From Oscillospiraceae bacterium (lineage in GTDB: Bacteria > Bacillota > Clostridia > Oscillospirales > Oscillospiraceae): a DNA stretch of 64,000 bases. Below are positions 1 to 8,801 of this stretch, one piece after another (positions within the stretch are counted from its first letter, which is position 1; every line of letters starts with the position of its first letter). The position numbers were made by a program, and so were the translations under genes. The stretch covers positions 1-64,000 of the forward strand of contig JAFXPO010000030.1 in assembly GCA_017527825.1 (NCBI GenBank), read 5' to 3'. The notes beneath the pieces are model-generated. The model was not told where the DNA came from. It did no database searches and saw only the letters and a list, made by a program, of their open reading frames with translations.

Positions 1-752
1 AGACCGGAGTCGCCCTGCGGCCCGCCGATGACGAAGCGGCCGGTCGGGTTGACGAAGATTTTGGTGTTCTCGTCCAGCAGCTGCGCGGGAATGGTGGGCT
101 TGATGACCAGTTCGGTCATATCCTTGCGAATCTGCTCCAGCGACACGTCGGGGTCGTGCTGGGTGGAGACCACCACCGCGTCGACGCGAACGGGCTTCCA
201 GTTCTCGTTGTACTCAACGGTGACCTGCGTCTTGCCGTCGGGACGGAGATACCGGAGCGTGCCGTCCTTGCGGACGGCGGTGAGGCGCTTTGCCATCTTA
301 TGTGCAAGAGAGATTGCCAGCGGCATCAGTTCAGGAGTCTCGTCGCAGGCGTAGCCGAACATCATGCCCTGGTCGCCCGCGCCGTTGTCCAGCTCACTGG
401 TGCCGGATTCCTTCGCCTCCAGGGACTTGTTGACGCCCATGGCGATGTCGCCGCTCTGCTCATCGATGCTGGTGATGACGCCGCAGGTGTGGTAATCGAA
501 GCCGATGGTGGCGTCGTCGTAGCCGATGTCGCGGATCACATCGCGGGCGATCTTGGCGATATCAACGTAGCAGCTGGTGGTGATCTCGCCCATCACATGC
601 ACAAGACCGGTGGTCACGCTGGTCTCGCAGGCGACGCGGCCCTGCGGGTCCTGCGCGAGGATGGCGTCGAGAACGCCGTCGGAGATGGCGTCACAAACCT
701 TATCGGGATGCCCCTCGGTAACGGACTCGGAGGTGAATAAACGCTTTGCCAT
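1..752 (-). CDS. metK: S-adenosylmethionine synthetase (partial, C-terminus outside window)
   Basis: Makes S-adenosylmethionine from methionine and ATP in the cytoplasm. The visible 250 residues begin [18 protein letters not shown], containing the family's ATP-binding EGHPDK motif near residue 14, and include the signature [12 protein letters not shown]. The C-terminal third is cut off by the window edge. The ATG at 752 is preceded by an AGGAGAG ribosome binding site and a consensus promoter, so the start is secure. It is transcribed away from the rhomboid-like gene. I see no SAM riboswitch: the predicted transcript start leaves only about 30 nt of leader. Nothing unusual in the visible part. 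Confidence 0.97.
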   Translation of the reverse strand, partial: MAKRLFTSESVTEGHPDKVCDAISDGVLDAILAQDPQGRVACETSVTTGLVHVMGEITTSCYVDIAKIARDVIRDIGYDDATIGFDYHTCGVITSIDEQSGDIAMGVNKSLEAKESGTSELDNGAGDQGMMFGYACDETPELMPLAISLAHKMAKRLTAVRKDGTLRYLRPDGKTQVTVEYNENWKPVRVDAVVVSTQHDPDVSLEQIRKDMTELVIKPTIPAQLLDENTKIFVNPTGRFVIGGPQGDSG

Positions 753-785
753 AGGAATCTCTCCTTTGTATCTTTCTAAATGCGT

Positions 786-815
786 ATTATACGCCGTGCG
801 GGGCGGTTTTGTCAA
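786..815 (-). promoter_or_regulatory. Sigma-A-type promoter of metK
   Basis: On the minus strand TTGACA (810-815) and TATAAT (786-791) are separated by 18 bp, about 33 bp upstream of the metK ATG. Both hexamers match the housekeeping consensus exactly. Confidence 0.8.
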
Positions 816-903
816 TACAGATTAAAATTCATAAAATCCTAATGACTTTTTCCGCGCGCTGTGGCATAATGCAGTATCATCACAGCTACGGAGGCGTTTT
901 ACC

Positions 904-1779
904 GTGAAGAAACTCAACAACGCCGTGGACCGGTTCTGCATCCTGCACCCGAACTTCGGCATTCCCAACCTCATGCTCTATATCGTCATCGCCAATGTGG
1001 CGGTGTACCTTCTCAACGGTTTTTCCAACAACGCTCTGACGCTGGCGCTGTACTTCTCGCCCCGGCTGGTGCTCCGCGGACAGATCTGGCGGCTGCTCAC
1101 CTTCGCCGCCGTACCCGGCGGGACGGGGCTGCTGTTTCTGCTCTACTGCTACTTCACCTACTCCATGGGCCGCACGCTGGAGCAGCAGTGGGGTACGGCG
1201 AAGTTCACCTGCTACTACCTCGGCGGCATGATCCTCACCGTCCTCGGCGTCACCGTCACCAGCCTGCTGCTGGGAGTGGATTACCCCGTCGCCAGCACGT
1301 CCGACATCACCTTCGCGATGTTCCTCGCCTTCGCGGTGCTCTTCCCTGACGCCACGTTCGTGCTCTTCCCGCTGCCCATCCCCATCCGCGCGAAGTATGT
1401 GGCGTACTTCGACCTCGCGCTGTTCGCCTACGAGATCGCCTCCCCCATCCTCAGCGGGTACTGGTACGCCGCGGTGGTGCCGCTGATGGCGCTGGTGAAC
1501 GTGTTCATCATGATCTGGCCGGAGATGGCGGACTTCCTGCACATTGAGCGCAGCCGCGCCCGCCAGACCACCCACTTCCGCAACGTCACCGCCAACGCCC
1601 GCCGCCAGCAGACGGCGCAGCAGGCGAGCAGCGGGCTTCGCGTCTGCGCGGTGTGCGGACGCAGCAACCAGACCAACCCGGAGCTGGAGTTCCGCTATTG
1701 CTCCCGCTGCGCGGGCTATCGCTGCTTCTGCTCTGACCATCTGTTCTCCCACGTCCACTTCACCGAGGATCAGCCGTAA
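904..1779 (+). CDS. Rhomboid-like integral membrane protein with C-terminal zinc ribbon
   Basis: A 291-residue protein with about six hydrophobic segments in residues 20-210. Its layout resembles the rhomboid superfamily, including the conserved QIWRLLTFAAVP stretch (rhomboids have xxWRxxT-P after the first helix). A basic linker follows, then a C-terminal Cys cluster with CxxC pairs at about residues 249/252 and 266/269 that should bind zinc. I do not find the GxSG serine motif of active rhomboid proteases; the corresponding region reads TSDITFAMF. It is therefore probably a catalytically dead relative of unknown function. GTG start at 904, chosen because GGAGG lies 9 nt upstream and no ATG fits. 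Confidence 0.75.
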   Translation: MKKLNNAVDRFCILHPNFGIPNLMLYIVIANVAVYLLNGFSNNALTLALYFSPRLVLRGQIWRLLTFAAVPGGTGLLFLLYCYFTYSMGRTLEQQWGTAKFTCYYLGGMILTVLGVTVTSLLLGVDYPVASTSDITFAMFLAFAVLFPDATFVLFPLPIPIRAKYVAYFDLALFAYEIASPILSGYWYAAVVPLMALVNVFIMIWPEMADFLHIERSRARQTTHFRNVTANARRQQTAQQASSGLRVCAVCGRSNQTNPELEFRYCSRCAGYRCFCSDHLFSHVHFTEDQP

Positions 1780-1788
1780 AAACGCAAC

Positions 1789-1826
1789 AAAAAATGCCTT
1801 CGGCTTTTGCCGGAGGCATTTTTTGA
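1789..1826. terminator. Bidirectional intrinsic terminator
   Basis: The stem AATGCCTTCGGC / GCCGGAGGCATT with a TTTT loop (1793-1820) is flanked by A6 on the left and T6 on the right. It can end both the rhomboid-like gene (+) and the Asp-rich gene (-). Confidence 0.9.
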
Positions 1827-1827
1827 A

Positions 1828-2316
1828 TTACTTCTTGCCGAGCTGATAGGCTTCCAGAACACTGCGCAGAGCGGCGCGAACCGCAACCGTGCAATCCTTC
1901 ATGCCGGCTCTGAACGTGGTCTCGTCCATGTTGCCGCTGAGGAACTCGTGGAACAGGCCCAGGAACTTGGTGGTCGGCTCCGCCAGGACGGACTCGATCA
2001 TCTTGCCGGACTTTTCGGGATGGGTCTTGATGACGGGCTTGGCTTCGCCGTCCTTGAAGTAGATGATCTCATCGCCGACCCAGTTGCCGTCGGTGTCGGT
2101 CATGTACAGGTCAAACTCGCCGTCGCTGCCCAGGTCAACCGCGAAAGTGGTGATGTTGCCTTCGCCGGTGAAATCGCCCTTGGCGTCGATCATGGCGAAA
2201 TCAGCCTTGTCGTCGCCGTTCAGGTCCAGATAGATTTCGTTTCTGGCGGAGGGCTTGAGCATCTTTGCAGCTTCGGGCTTGGCATTGATTTTAGCGCGAA
2301 CTTCATTGATTGTCAT
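1828..2316 (-). CDS. Small protein with Asp-rich EF-hand/dockerin-like repeats
   Basis: A 162-residue protein of unknown function. Residues about 27-75 contain two Asp-rich segments, DLNGDDKADFAMIDAKGD and DLGSDGEFDLYMTDTDGN, which resemble the calcium-binding loops of dockerin, VCBS or FG-GAP-like repeats (DxNxDGxxD pattern). No signal peptide or membrane segment is visible, so it appears cytoplasmic, which is odd for such repeats. The ATG at 2316 is preferred over an upstream in-frame codon because AAAGGAG sits at the right distance. Shares a terminator with the convergent rhomboid-like gene. Calcium binding is inference. Confidence 0.75.
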   Translation of the reverse strand: MTINEVRAKINAKPEAAKMLKPSARNEIYLDLNGDDKADFAMIDAKGDFTGEGNITTFAVDLGSDGEFDLYMTDTDGNWVGDEIIYFKDGEAKPVIKTHPEKSGKMIESVLAEPTTKFLGLFHEFLSGNMDETTFRAGMKDCTVAVRAALRSVLEAYQLGKK

Positions 2317-2415
2317 AACAATTACTCCTTTCAACACGAGCTGTATTTTTATTCTAATCGTTATGATTTTTTTGTCAATAGTCAGATGAAAATTTTGCAA
2401 AATGTGAACCGGCGT

Positions 2416-3174
2416 TTACTCCGCCACCAGTGCCCTGCCGTAAGCGCTGAGCTGCTTCTCTACCGCGCCGTAGGGCACGGTGAACGTGGGCAAGCCGGCG
2501 GCGTGACCGCCCAGCGTATCCTGCGGATAGACCAGCGTGAACCCCTCCGTGCCGAGGTAGACCGCGCAGCCGTCCAGCGACTGTGCGGTTTGCTCCCAGC
2601 CGTCGTAGTACGGCGCGTCCTCCGCCTGCGCGACGACCGCCTCCGCCAGTGCGAGACGCAGGGCGTCCGCGTCCTTTGCGAGGTCGTACCACTGCACGAA
2701 CCTGCCCTGCGCGAGGTCGTAGCTCCACGCGCGGGCAAAGCGTAGGACGTGCGCGCCGCTGTAGTCGGCGCTGCCGGTCGCCAGGGCGCTGTAAAGCCGC
2801 GCCGTGCAGCGGCTGTCCGTGACGGACAGCTCCAGCAGCACGGGACGGTTCCAGTCCTCCTCCCCGCTGGCGGCGTAGCCGTACACCGCGTCGCTGCGCA
2901 TCGCCGCGTACTCCGCCAGCAGCCGCTCGCAAACCGCGTCCATCTCCGCGTTGAAGGCATCCCGCACCGCCGCCTGCGCCGCAGGCGGCTCACGGTCGCT
3001 CACAAGATCAAGGCGCGGAAGCTCCAGCTCGTACCACGCGATCAGCTTGCCGCTGTCGCCGGCGATGAAATCATCGCTCAGGTACCGCGTCCCCGCCGCG
3101 AAGCGCCACGAGCGGTCCGCCCCGCAGCCCGCGAGCAGCAGGCACAGACAGATCAGCGCGGCAAGGCGGCGCAT
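2416..3174 (-). CDS. RsiV-like (DUF3298) lipoprotein, copy 1
   Basis: A 252-residue secreted lipoprotein: signal peptide MRRLAALICLCLLLAGC ends in the lipobox LLAGC. The C-terminal half carries the DUF3298/RsiV-like pattern seen in its two neighbours: an AWSYDL..GRFVQWYDL block, then a C-terminal HAAGLPTFTVPYGAV block. Its start overlaps the stop of the next lipoprotein (TGATG), so the two are translationally coupled. RsiV of Bacillus senses lysozyme, but this protein lacks the anti-sigma and transmembrane parts, so a ligand-binding role outside the membrane is only inference. Confidence 0.8.
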   Translation of the reverse strand: MRRLAALICLCLLLAGCGADRSWRFAAGTRYLSDDFIAGDSGKLIAWYELELPRLDLVSDREPPAAQAAVRDAFNAEMDAVCERLLAEYAAMRSDAVYGYAASGEEDWNRPVLLELSVTDSRCTARLYSALATGSADYSGAHVLRFARAWSYDLAQGRFVQWYDLAKDADALRLALAEAVVAQAEDAPYYDGWEQTAQSLDGCAVYLGTEGFTLVYPQDTLGGHAAGLPTFTVPYGAVEKQLSAYGRALVAE

Positions 3175-4031
3175 CAGCGGCCCAGCAGCGCCGCGCCCGC
3201 GGCGTTCAGATACGGGTCGATTACGCTCATCGCCACGTCAAAGGCGGGAATGCCCGCGGCGTGGGGCGCGATCACATACTCGTCGAACCACACGGTCATG
3301 GCGCCGTCCGGCGTAAAGTAAACGTTGAAGTCCTCGGCGGCGCGAAGGGTGTCGGCGTAGTCCTCGTTGTACATCTCGCTGTCGTTCTCGGCTGCGATCT
3401 GGGCGAAAATCTCCTCGGCGATCGCCGCGCGCAGGGCGGCGGGGTCGTCGGTGAGGTCGTTGAGTGTGAAGAACCTGCCGTTTTGCAGGTCATAGTTCCA
3501 CGCCATCATATAATTGTTGGGATGCGCGCCGCCGGTGTAGCTGCTGCCCGCGCCCACGACGCTGAGCATGGTGTCGCTCATCAGGGTGTCGGTCACGCTG
3601 AACTCCTCATAGCAGGGGGTGAACTCAATGTTCTCGCTCGTCTGCCACTCGTAGACCTCACGGCTGTGAACCGCGAACTCCGAGTCCTCCGTGTACATCT
3701 CCGCCGCGAAGGCGTCCATGGCGTCGTTGAAGGTCTTGCAGACAGCCTGCATCTCCTCGCCGCCGTCCGTGGTGAGGTAGTTCAGCGTGTAATTCGTGCT
3801 GCCGACGACCGTGCCGTCCTCAGCGGTGATCTCCGTCTCCGCCGTGCGGGCTTCGGTGGTGTAGGTCGCCGCCTGCTCCACGGTCTCCGCGGACTGCTCA
3901 GCAGTCTGCGCGGTCTCGGCGGTCTGCTCCGTGGTCTGCGGATTGGTCTCCTCGCTCCCGGTTTTTCCGGCGCAGGCGGTCAGGGACAGCGCCAGCGTCA
4001 GTGACAACAGCATAGAAATGACTGTTTTCAT
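3174..4031 (-). CDS. RsiV-like (DUF3298) lipoprotein, copy 2
   Basis: A 285-residue lipoprotein with signal peptide MKTVISMLLSLTLALSLTAC and a low-complexity linker rich in TAE/TAQ units (residues about 28-58), which probably spans the wall. The folded part has the HPNNYMMAWNYDLQNGRF block and the C-terminal IAPHAAGIPAFDVAM block shared with both neighbours (DUF4163/DUF3298 architecture). First gene of a two-gene operon with a clear promoter at 4090-4118 and RBS AAAAAGGAG. Function unknown; paralogy to copies 1 and 3 is plain from the shared blocks. Confidence 0.82.
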   Translation of the reverse strand: MKTVISMLLSLTLALSLTACAGKTGSEETNPQTTEQTAETAQTAEQSAETVEQAATYTTEARTAETEITAEDGTVVGSTNYTLNYLTTDGGEEMQAVCKTFNDAMDAFAAEMYTEDSEFAVHSREVYEWQTSENIEFTPCYEEFSVTDTLMSDTMLSVVGAGSSYTGGAHPNNYMMAWNYDLQNGRFFTLNDLTDDPAALRAAIAEEIFAQIAAENDSEMYNEDYADTLRAAEDFNVYFTPDGAMTVWFDEYVIAPHAAGIPAFDVAMSVIDPYLNAAGAALLGR

Positions 4032-4089
4032 GATTTTTTACTCCTTTTTGCCTGGTATTCCTCATACTGTCCAAGTCGGACAAATGATG

Positions 4090-4118
4090 ATTATACTACA
4101 TCAATATATGGATGTAAA
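4090..4118 (-). promoter_or_regulatory. Promoter of the lipoprotein operon
   Basis: TTTACA (4113-4118) and TATAAT (4090-4095) on the minus strand with 17-bp spacing, about 60 bp upstream of the ATG at 4031. Confidence 0.75.
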
Positions 4119-4187
4119 GCCCGAAAACCGCGCTCCGCCGTCCGACCACGCGAACGGAAACTCCGCCGTGGTGTCCCCGGTGGGCGC

Positions 4188-5084
4188 TCAGTCGCCCTGC
4201 GCCTCGTCGAACTCGCCAAGCACCTTTTCCTCGTTCGGCACTACCAGCAGGGTCAGCGCCCGCTCGTTGAGCAGGGGGCTGAGCCGCGCGTAGGGTACGG
4301 TGAACTCCAAAACCCCGGCGGCATAGGGCGCGATGGCGTACTGCTCAAAGATGAGGTTCAGCCCCTCGTCGCCGAAGGTGCCGGTGAAGTCCTGCATCTC
4401 ACCCAGCAGCGTCTCGAAGTCATCGAAGCACATCTCTTCCAGCCCCTGCGCGTAGATCTGCTCCGTGACGTCCTCCACGATGGCGGCACGCAGCGCGGCG
4501 CCGTCGCCGCTCAAATCGTCCAGCGTCAGGAACTCCCCCGCGCCGAGGTCAAAGTGCAGCGTCGCGAACGTGCTGCCGCCGTGGACGCCGCCCCAGTAGC
4601 CGTACATCTGCTCCGTGATCTCCAGCAGCTCGCCGCGCCGCGTGACGCTGACGGTGGTGTCCTCCGTGTGCGTCTCGAACAGGTCGCGGTGCTCCTCGCC
4701 CATCTCGGTGTACTGTTCCAGTGCGTCCGCCTTGAGTCTTTCCCAGCTCGCGCGGGCGTCCTCGGCACGCGCCGCCGCGCCGTCGTTGAACGCGCGGCAC
4801 ACGGCAAGCTGCGCCTCTGTCACGCCGTCCGTACCTGTTTGGTACGTCTCCCCCGCGCTGCTCTTCATCCGCAAAACCGGCTTCTCGTCGCTCCACGCAG
4901 CGAGAAGCGTGCCGTCGTCCGCGTAGTATTCGTCGGTTTCCGTCTCCGTGACGAGATCGTAGTCCCACGTCCGGGGCGTCTCCACCACCTGCGCGGTCGG
5001 CTCCGTGTCCACGGCGGGCGGCTTCTGCGCGCAGCCGCCGAGCAGCAGCGCGAGGGTCAGGGTCAGGATCATCGCTTTTCTCAT
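4188..5084 (-). CDS. RsiV-like (DUF3298) lipoprotein, copy 3
   Basis: A 298-residue lipoprotein with signal peptide MRKAMILTLTLALLLGGC and lipobox LLGGC. It shares the paralogous blocks (HGGSTFATLHFDLGAGEFLT; FEQYAIAPYAAGVLEFTVPY) and ends in an acidic tail. The ATG and its RBS lie in the inner copy of a perfect 31-bp tandem duplication (5074-5135), so a second RBS-plus-ATG exists 31 nt upstream in another frame. It follows tmcAL directly and may be cotranscribed with it. About 70 bp with no clean terminator separate its stop from the promoter of the next lipoprotein operon. Confidence 0.82.
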   Translation of the reverse strand: MRKAMILTLTLALLLGGCAQKPPAVDTEPTAQVVETPRTWDYDLVTETETDEYYADDGTLLAAWSDEKPVLRMKSSAGETYQTGTDGVTEAQLAVCRAFNDGAAARAEDARASWERLKADALEQYTEMGEEHRDLFETHTEDTTVSVTRRGELLEITEQMYGYWGGVHGGSTFATLHFDLGAGEFLTLDDLSGDGAALRAAIVEDVTEQIYAQGLEEMCFDDFETLLGEMQDFTGTFGDEGLNLIFEQYAIAPYAAGVLEFTVPYARLSPLLNERALTLLVVPNEEKVLGEFDEAQGD

Positions 5085-5135
5085 CGTGTATGCTTCCTTT
5101 CTCAGCTTTTCTCATCGTGTATGCTTCCTTTCTCA
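5074..5135. repeat. Perfect 31-bp direct tandem duplication over an RBS and start codon
   Basis: Positions 5074-5104 and 5105-5135 are identical and adjacent. Each copy contains, on the minus strand, AAAGGAAG and ATGAGAAAAGC. The outer copy also contains the tmcAL stop codon (5133-5135). Because 31 is not a multiple of 3, the outer ATG reads out of frame with the lipoprotein. Confidence 0.97.
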
Positions 5136-6290
5136 TACAATCACAGGGTTGGTGCGCCATTCGCTCCCGCCCGCGCTCTGCGTCAGGTCGGGGTACGCCA
5201 GCGCGTACAGATCGGTGGCTTTTGCCTCCCGATCCATCAGACGGCGCGCGTCGGCGGAAAGTTCCCGCACGTCCGCGCTCTTGACCAGCACCGGCAGGGT
5301 GGATTTTTTTCGCATGTCATGCAGCAAGGACTTTCCCTTGTCATTCATCGCCAGCACACGGATGTAGGGTACCCGCGCCGGGCGTTCGGCGGGCGGGAGA
5401 CCGAGGTAGACCGCCAGCAGCATCCGCCGCAGCCGCGCATGGGCGTATCGCTTCGTTTTCACCGCCTCCAGCAGCTCCGCCACACTTGTCGCGCGACGCG
5501 CCGCCGCCGCGAAGCGACGGTACAGCCCCTCCCCGCCCTCATCATAGGCGGAGAAGTCATCCATCCCCCGCAGCCGCGCGAGGATCGCGCGTTCCGCCGC
5601 CGCCACGCTCACCGGCGCGCGTCCCGCCGCGCACTCCGCGTCGTAGAGCCGCCGCATGTCGGGGGTCAGGAAGGGCGCGTCCATGTGGGCGCGGAGGTAC
5701 GACGCGGAGGCGTACGCCCCCGACGGCGCTCCGTCGTGCGCCGCGCCCACGCGCGGAAGCGGGAGCGGCGCGAGGAGCGTGCCGCGAATCGCTTTGCAGT
5801 ACTCCACGCCCAGAATGTCGTTGGGGTCCGACAGCGCCGCCGCCGGAGCGAATCGCGCCGCCGCCCGCTGCCGCGCCGCTGCAAAGGAATCTCTCTTGAC
5901 AAGCTCGGATTTCAGGGCGCTTGCATAGGCGTCAGAGGTCAGTACCTCCGCCAGTCGCAGCAGCGTGTCCGCGTCCGCGCACTCGCTGCCGAATGCCAGC
6001 GTGTCCACCACGCCCGTGGCGGCAAGCACCGACACCCCGCCTTGCGCGAAGGCTTCGGCGGAGGCGGTCGCCCATGGGAGGGGCAGCTCCAGCACCAGAT
6101 CGGCGCCGCCGCGGATCGCCGCCTCGGCGCGGGCATGCTTGCGCACGATGGCAAAATCCCCCCGCTGGGTATAATTCCCGCTCATGGCGCAGACGATCGC
6201 CGCCGCGCCGCGCCGCCGCAGCTCACTAAGCTGCCACTGATGTCCCGTGTGGAAGGGATTGTATTCGCAGATGACTCCGGCAACTTGCAT
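5133..6290 (-). CDS. tmcAL: tRNA(Met) cytidine acetate ligase
   Basis: A 385-residue nucleotidyltransferase-like protein of the YlbM/TmcAL family, which in Bacillus forms N4-acetylcytidine at the elongator tRNA-Met wobble base from acetate and ATP. The N-terminus MQVAGVICEYNPFHTGH has the nucleotidyltransferase HxGH-type motif (HTGH, about residue 14-17); AMSGNYTQRGD and VLELPLPWATASAEAFAQG are also typical. It diverges from ackA across a short promoter region, which is suggestive because both enzymes handle acetate. The family assignment is firm; activity here is inferred. Confidence 0.93.
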   Translation of the reverse strand: MQVAGVICEYNPFHTGHQWQLSELRRRGAAAIVCAMSGNYTQRGDFAIVRKHARAEAAIRGGADLVLELPLPWATASAEAFAQGGVSVLAATGVVDTLAFGSECADADTLLRLAEVLTSDAYASALKSELVKRDSFAAARQRAAARFAPAAALSDPNDILGVEYCKAIRGTLLAPLPLPRVGAAHDGAPSGAYASASYLRAHMDAPFLTPDMRRLYDAECAAGRAPVSVAAAERAILARLRGMDDFSAYDEGGEGLYRRFAAAARRATSVAELLEAVKTKRYAHARLRRMLLAVYLGLPPAERPARVPYIRVLAMNDKGKSLLHDMRKKSTLPVLVKSADVRELSADARRLMDREAKATDLYALAYPDLTQSAGGSEWRTNPVIV

Positions 6291-6336
6291 AAAAACCTCG
6301 ACTGTTTTTTGGCTTGTGTTTACAGTTTGTGCCTGC

Positions 6337-6342
6337 TATAAT
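6337..6342 (+). promoter_or_regulatory. Extended -10 element upstream of ackA
   Basis: TGCTATAAT (TATAAT at 6337-6342) is an extended -10 box about 70 bp before the ackA ATG. I see no good -35 at 17 bp, consistent with an extended -10 promoter. Confidence 0.55.
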
Positions 6343-6410
6343 GGATATGTTATGATTCTAACGAAATCTGCGCGTTTTTTCAAGTGCGCAACCAAAGGAG
6401 AACAGAAAAC

Positions 6411-7610
6411 ATGAATGTATTGGTCATCAACGCGGGCAGCTCTTCCCTCAAGTATCAGCTCCTGAACCCCGAAACCGGCGACCTGCTGGCGAAGGGCTTG
6501 TGCGAGCGTATCGGCATCGACGGCAAGTTCACCTACAAGCCCCAGCTTCCCGGCAAGGAGAAGCAGGACGCGGTGGACGTCGCCATGCCCACCCACAGCG
6601 AAGCGATCCAGACCGTGCTCAACGCGCTGGTCGATCCCAGCAACGGCGTGGTCGGCTCCATGAAGGAGATCGACGCGGTGGGTCACCGTGTCGTCCACGG
6701 CGGCGAGAAGTTCGCCAAGTCCGTCCTCATCACCGACGAGGTCATGAAGGCGATCGAGGAGTGCAATCCCCTCGCCCCGCTGCACAATCCCGCCAACATC
6801 ATCGGCATCAAGGCGTGCCAGGCGCTCATGCCCGGCGTACCCATGGTCGCGGTGTTCGACACCGCGTTCCACCAGACCATGCCGCCGGTGGCGTACACCT
6901 ACGCGCTGCCCTATGAGTATTACGAAAAGAACGCCGTGCGCCGTTACGGCTTCCACGGCACCTCCCACAAGTACGTCGCCTCCCGCGCGGCGGACATGCT
7001 CGGCAAGCCCATTGAGAGCCTGCGGATCATCTCCTGCCACCTCGGCAACGGCTCCTCCGTCACCGCCATCGACGGCGGCAAGAGCGTGGACACCTCCATG
7101 GGCTTCACCCCGCTCGCGGGCGTGCCGATGGGTACCCGCTCCGGCGACCTTGACGCGGGCATTCTGGAATATCTGATGAACCAGTACGGCATGGACATCC
7201 ACGAAATGCTCAACATCCTCAACAAGAAGTCCGGCGTGCAGGGTGTCAGCGGCGTTTCCAGCGACTTCCGCGACCTCGGCGCGGCGGCGGCTGAGGGCAA
7301 CAAGCGCGCAGCGCTGGCGGTTGACATGTTCAACTACGGCGTAAAGAAGTACATCGGCGCTTACGCTGCCGCCATGGGCGGTGTGGACGCGATCATCTTC
7401 ACCGCCGGCGTGGGCGAAAACGACGCCAAGCAGCGCATGGCGATCGCCTCCGGTCTGGAGTTCATGGGCGTGAAGATGGACGAGGACGCGAACAACGTCC
7501 GCGGCGAGGAGCGCGTGATCTCCGCCGCCGATTCCAAGGTCAAGGTGCTGCTCATCCCGACGAATGAGGAACTGATGATCGCGATGGATACGGCGAGCCT
7601 GGTCAAGTAA
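6411..7610 (+). CDS. ackA: Acetate kinase
   Basis: A 399-residue acetate kinase (ATP + acetate = ADP + acetyl phosphate), the ATP-forming step of acetate fermentation. Motifs: N-terminal [27 protein letters not shown], catalytic-region [20 protein letters not shown] and GVGENDA near the C-terminus. Length matches the family. The ATG at 6411 is chosen over an upstream codon because AAAGGAG is 10 nt away and the protein aligns from MNVLV. No pta lies beside it. A strong terminator follows. Confidence 0.98.
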   Translation: MNVLVINAGSSSLKYQLLNPETGDLLAKGLCERIGIDGKFTYKPQLPGKEKQDAVDVAMPTHSEAIQTVLNALVDPSNGVVGSMKEIDAVGHRVVHGGEKFAKSVLITDEVMKAIEECNPLAPLHNPANIIGIKACQALMPGVPMVAVFDTAFHQTMPPVAYTYALPYEYYEKNAVRRYGFHGTSHKYVASRAADMLGKPIESLRIISCHLGNGSSVTAIDGGKSVDTSMGFTPLAGVPMGTRSGDLDAGILEYLMNQYGMDIHEMLNILNKKSGVQGVSGVSSDFRDLGAAAAEGNKRAALAVDMFNYGVKKYIGAYAAAMGGVDAIIFTAGVGENDAKQRMAIASGLEFMGVKMDEDANNVRGEERVISAADSKVKVLLIPTNEELMIAMDTASLVK

Positions 7611-7698
7611 AGGGCACCTCTAAAAACCCAGGTCTGCTGGCGCAGCGGTTGTGCGCGTGCCGCAAAGCCGCGGGTCTGAAGCAGCGGGAGGTCCAAGC

Positions 7699-7726
7699 AA
7701 AAAGTCAGCCAAACGGCTGACTTTTT
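7699..7726. terminator. Bidirectional intrinsic terminator
   Basis: Stem GTCAGCC-aaac-GGCTGAC flanked by A5 and T5, between convergent ackA and the acyltransferase gene. The same stem core recurs at 15743-15772. Confidence 0.9.
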
Positions 7727-7727
7727 C

Positions 7728-8801
7728 TTATTTTCCAAACAATAGCCGGTTTTTCCAATCGATCACCTTGCGTACCGGCACGTCGGTGAGCCGCGCCGCG
7801 GCGTAGCACAGCGCCGCGCCCCACAGCAACACCAGCGGCGCAAAGCGAGGGAGAAACAGGATCGGCTGGGTCACGTCCCGCGCCACGTTGAAAAACGCGC
7901 AGTGGAAGAACCACATCAGCATGGAGGACTTCCCCACCGCCGCCATGACCGCGCTCAGTTTGCGCCACGGCAGCAGCGCCCACAGGTTGACGAGCGCGTA
8001 AAGGAACACCGGCACATAGAGCATGTCCGGGTTGAAGCTCAGCGCGAACTCCCCCGCCTGATGCGACACGCTGCCCAGCGTGAACGAGCGGCAATACAGC
8101 CGCGCGAAGAACGACAGCACCAGCAGGACCACCCATACCGCGACGCGGCTCGTTTTGCCCTCCTTCCACGCCGCGTCAAACCAGGCGCGGAACAGGTCGT
8201 ACCGCGCGAACAGATAGCCCGTCACGGTCACCGGAAACCAGGGGACAAACTGCGCGGTAATCTCCTTCACCACGTCGCCGGAGAAACGCAGCGCGAGCAG
8301 ATCGGCGACCGCCACGGGCAGCACAATGCCGAACACGATCGCGGCGACAACGCCCCGGTCCAGCAGCCGCCACAGCAGCGGCAGCACCAGCATGAACGCG
8401 CAGTAGTACACCACATACCAGCAAAAGACCATCACCGGCCGCTTGATCGCGAACAGCTCATAGCGGAGCTGATCGGGTCGGTAGCCCACGGCGACAAACG
8501 CGAAAAGCAGCAGCAGCAGCGCGTACACCGCCCAGTAGGAGATCAGGAAGTCCGTGATCTTCCGCAGCGAATAGCGCAGGCTCTTGTCCTTGTGAAAATA
8601 GTAAAAATACCCCGAAAGAAAGGCGAATATCCCCACGCACAGCCGCGTCGGCGCGGTGAAGTGCGCCGCGAACCACGGGTGCGCGAGACCGCTGAGCGCC
8701 GGAATATACCACTCTGGAAACGTGAAAAAGTGGTGGATGAACATGAGGATCAGCGCGAAGCCCTTGACAGCGTCAGTGGTCTGACGGTCAAAATACGTCA
8801 T
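7728..8801 (-). CDS. Acyltransferase 3 family membrane protein
   Basis: A 357-residue polytopic protein with about ten hydrophobic segments and the acyltransferase-3 (OafA-like) N-terminus TTDAVKGFALILMFIHHF, where the His in the first helix is the family's conserved residue. Such enzymes O-acylate sugars or envelope polymers at the membrane. It overlaps the glucokinase gene by ATGA and is the last gene of a galE-glmM-glcK-acyltransferase operon, which supports a role in envelope sugar modification. The substrate cannot be read from sequence. Confidence 0.85.
   Translation of the reverse strand: MTYFDRQTTDAVKGFALILMFIHHFFTFPEWYIPALSGLAHPWFAAHFTAPTRLCVGIFAFLSGYFYYFHKDKSLRYSLRKITDFLISYWAVYALLLLLFAFVAVGYRPDQLRYELFAIKRPVMVFCWYVVYYCAFMLVLPLLWRLLDRGVVAAIVFGIVLPVAVADLLALRFSGDVVKEITAQFVPWFPVTVTGYLFARYDLFRAWFDAAWKEGKTSRVAVWVVLLVLSFFARLYCRSFTLGSVSHQAGEFALSFNPDMLYVPVFLYALVNLWALLPWRKLSAVMAAVGKSSMLMWFFHCAFFNVARDVTQPILFLPRFAPLVLLWGAALCYAAARLTDVPVRKVIDWKNRLLFGK

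Noticed and set aside
753..903. SAM riboswitch upstream of metK
   Set aside because: The consensus promoter leaves only about 30 nt of leader and no SAM-box pattern is present.
886..1758. Long minus-strand open frames opposite real genes (here opposite the rhomboid-like gene; also opposite pcrA, glmM, galE, valS, PBP, ygfK)
   Set aside because: They are antisense shadows typical of high-G+C coding DNA: low complexity, His/Arg/Val-rich, no RBS, no recognisable domain.
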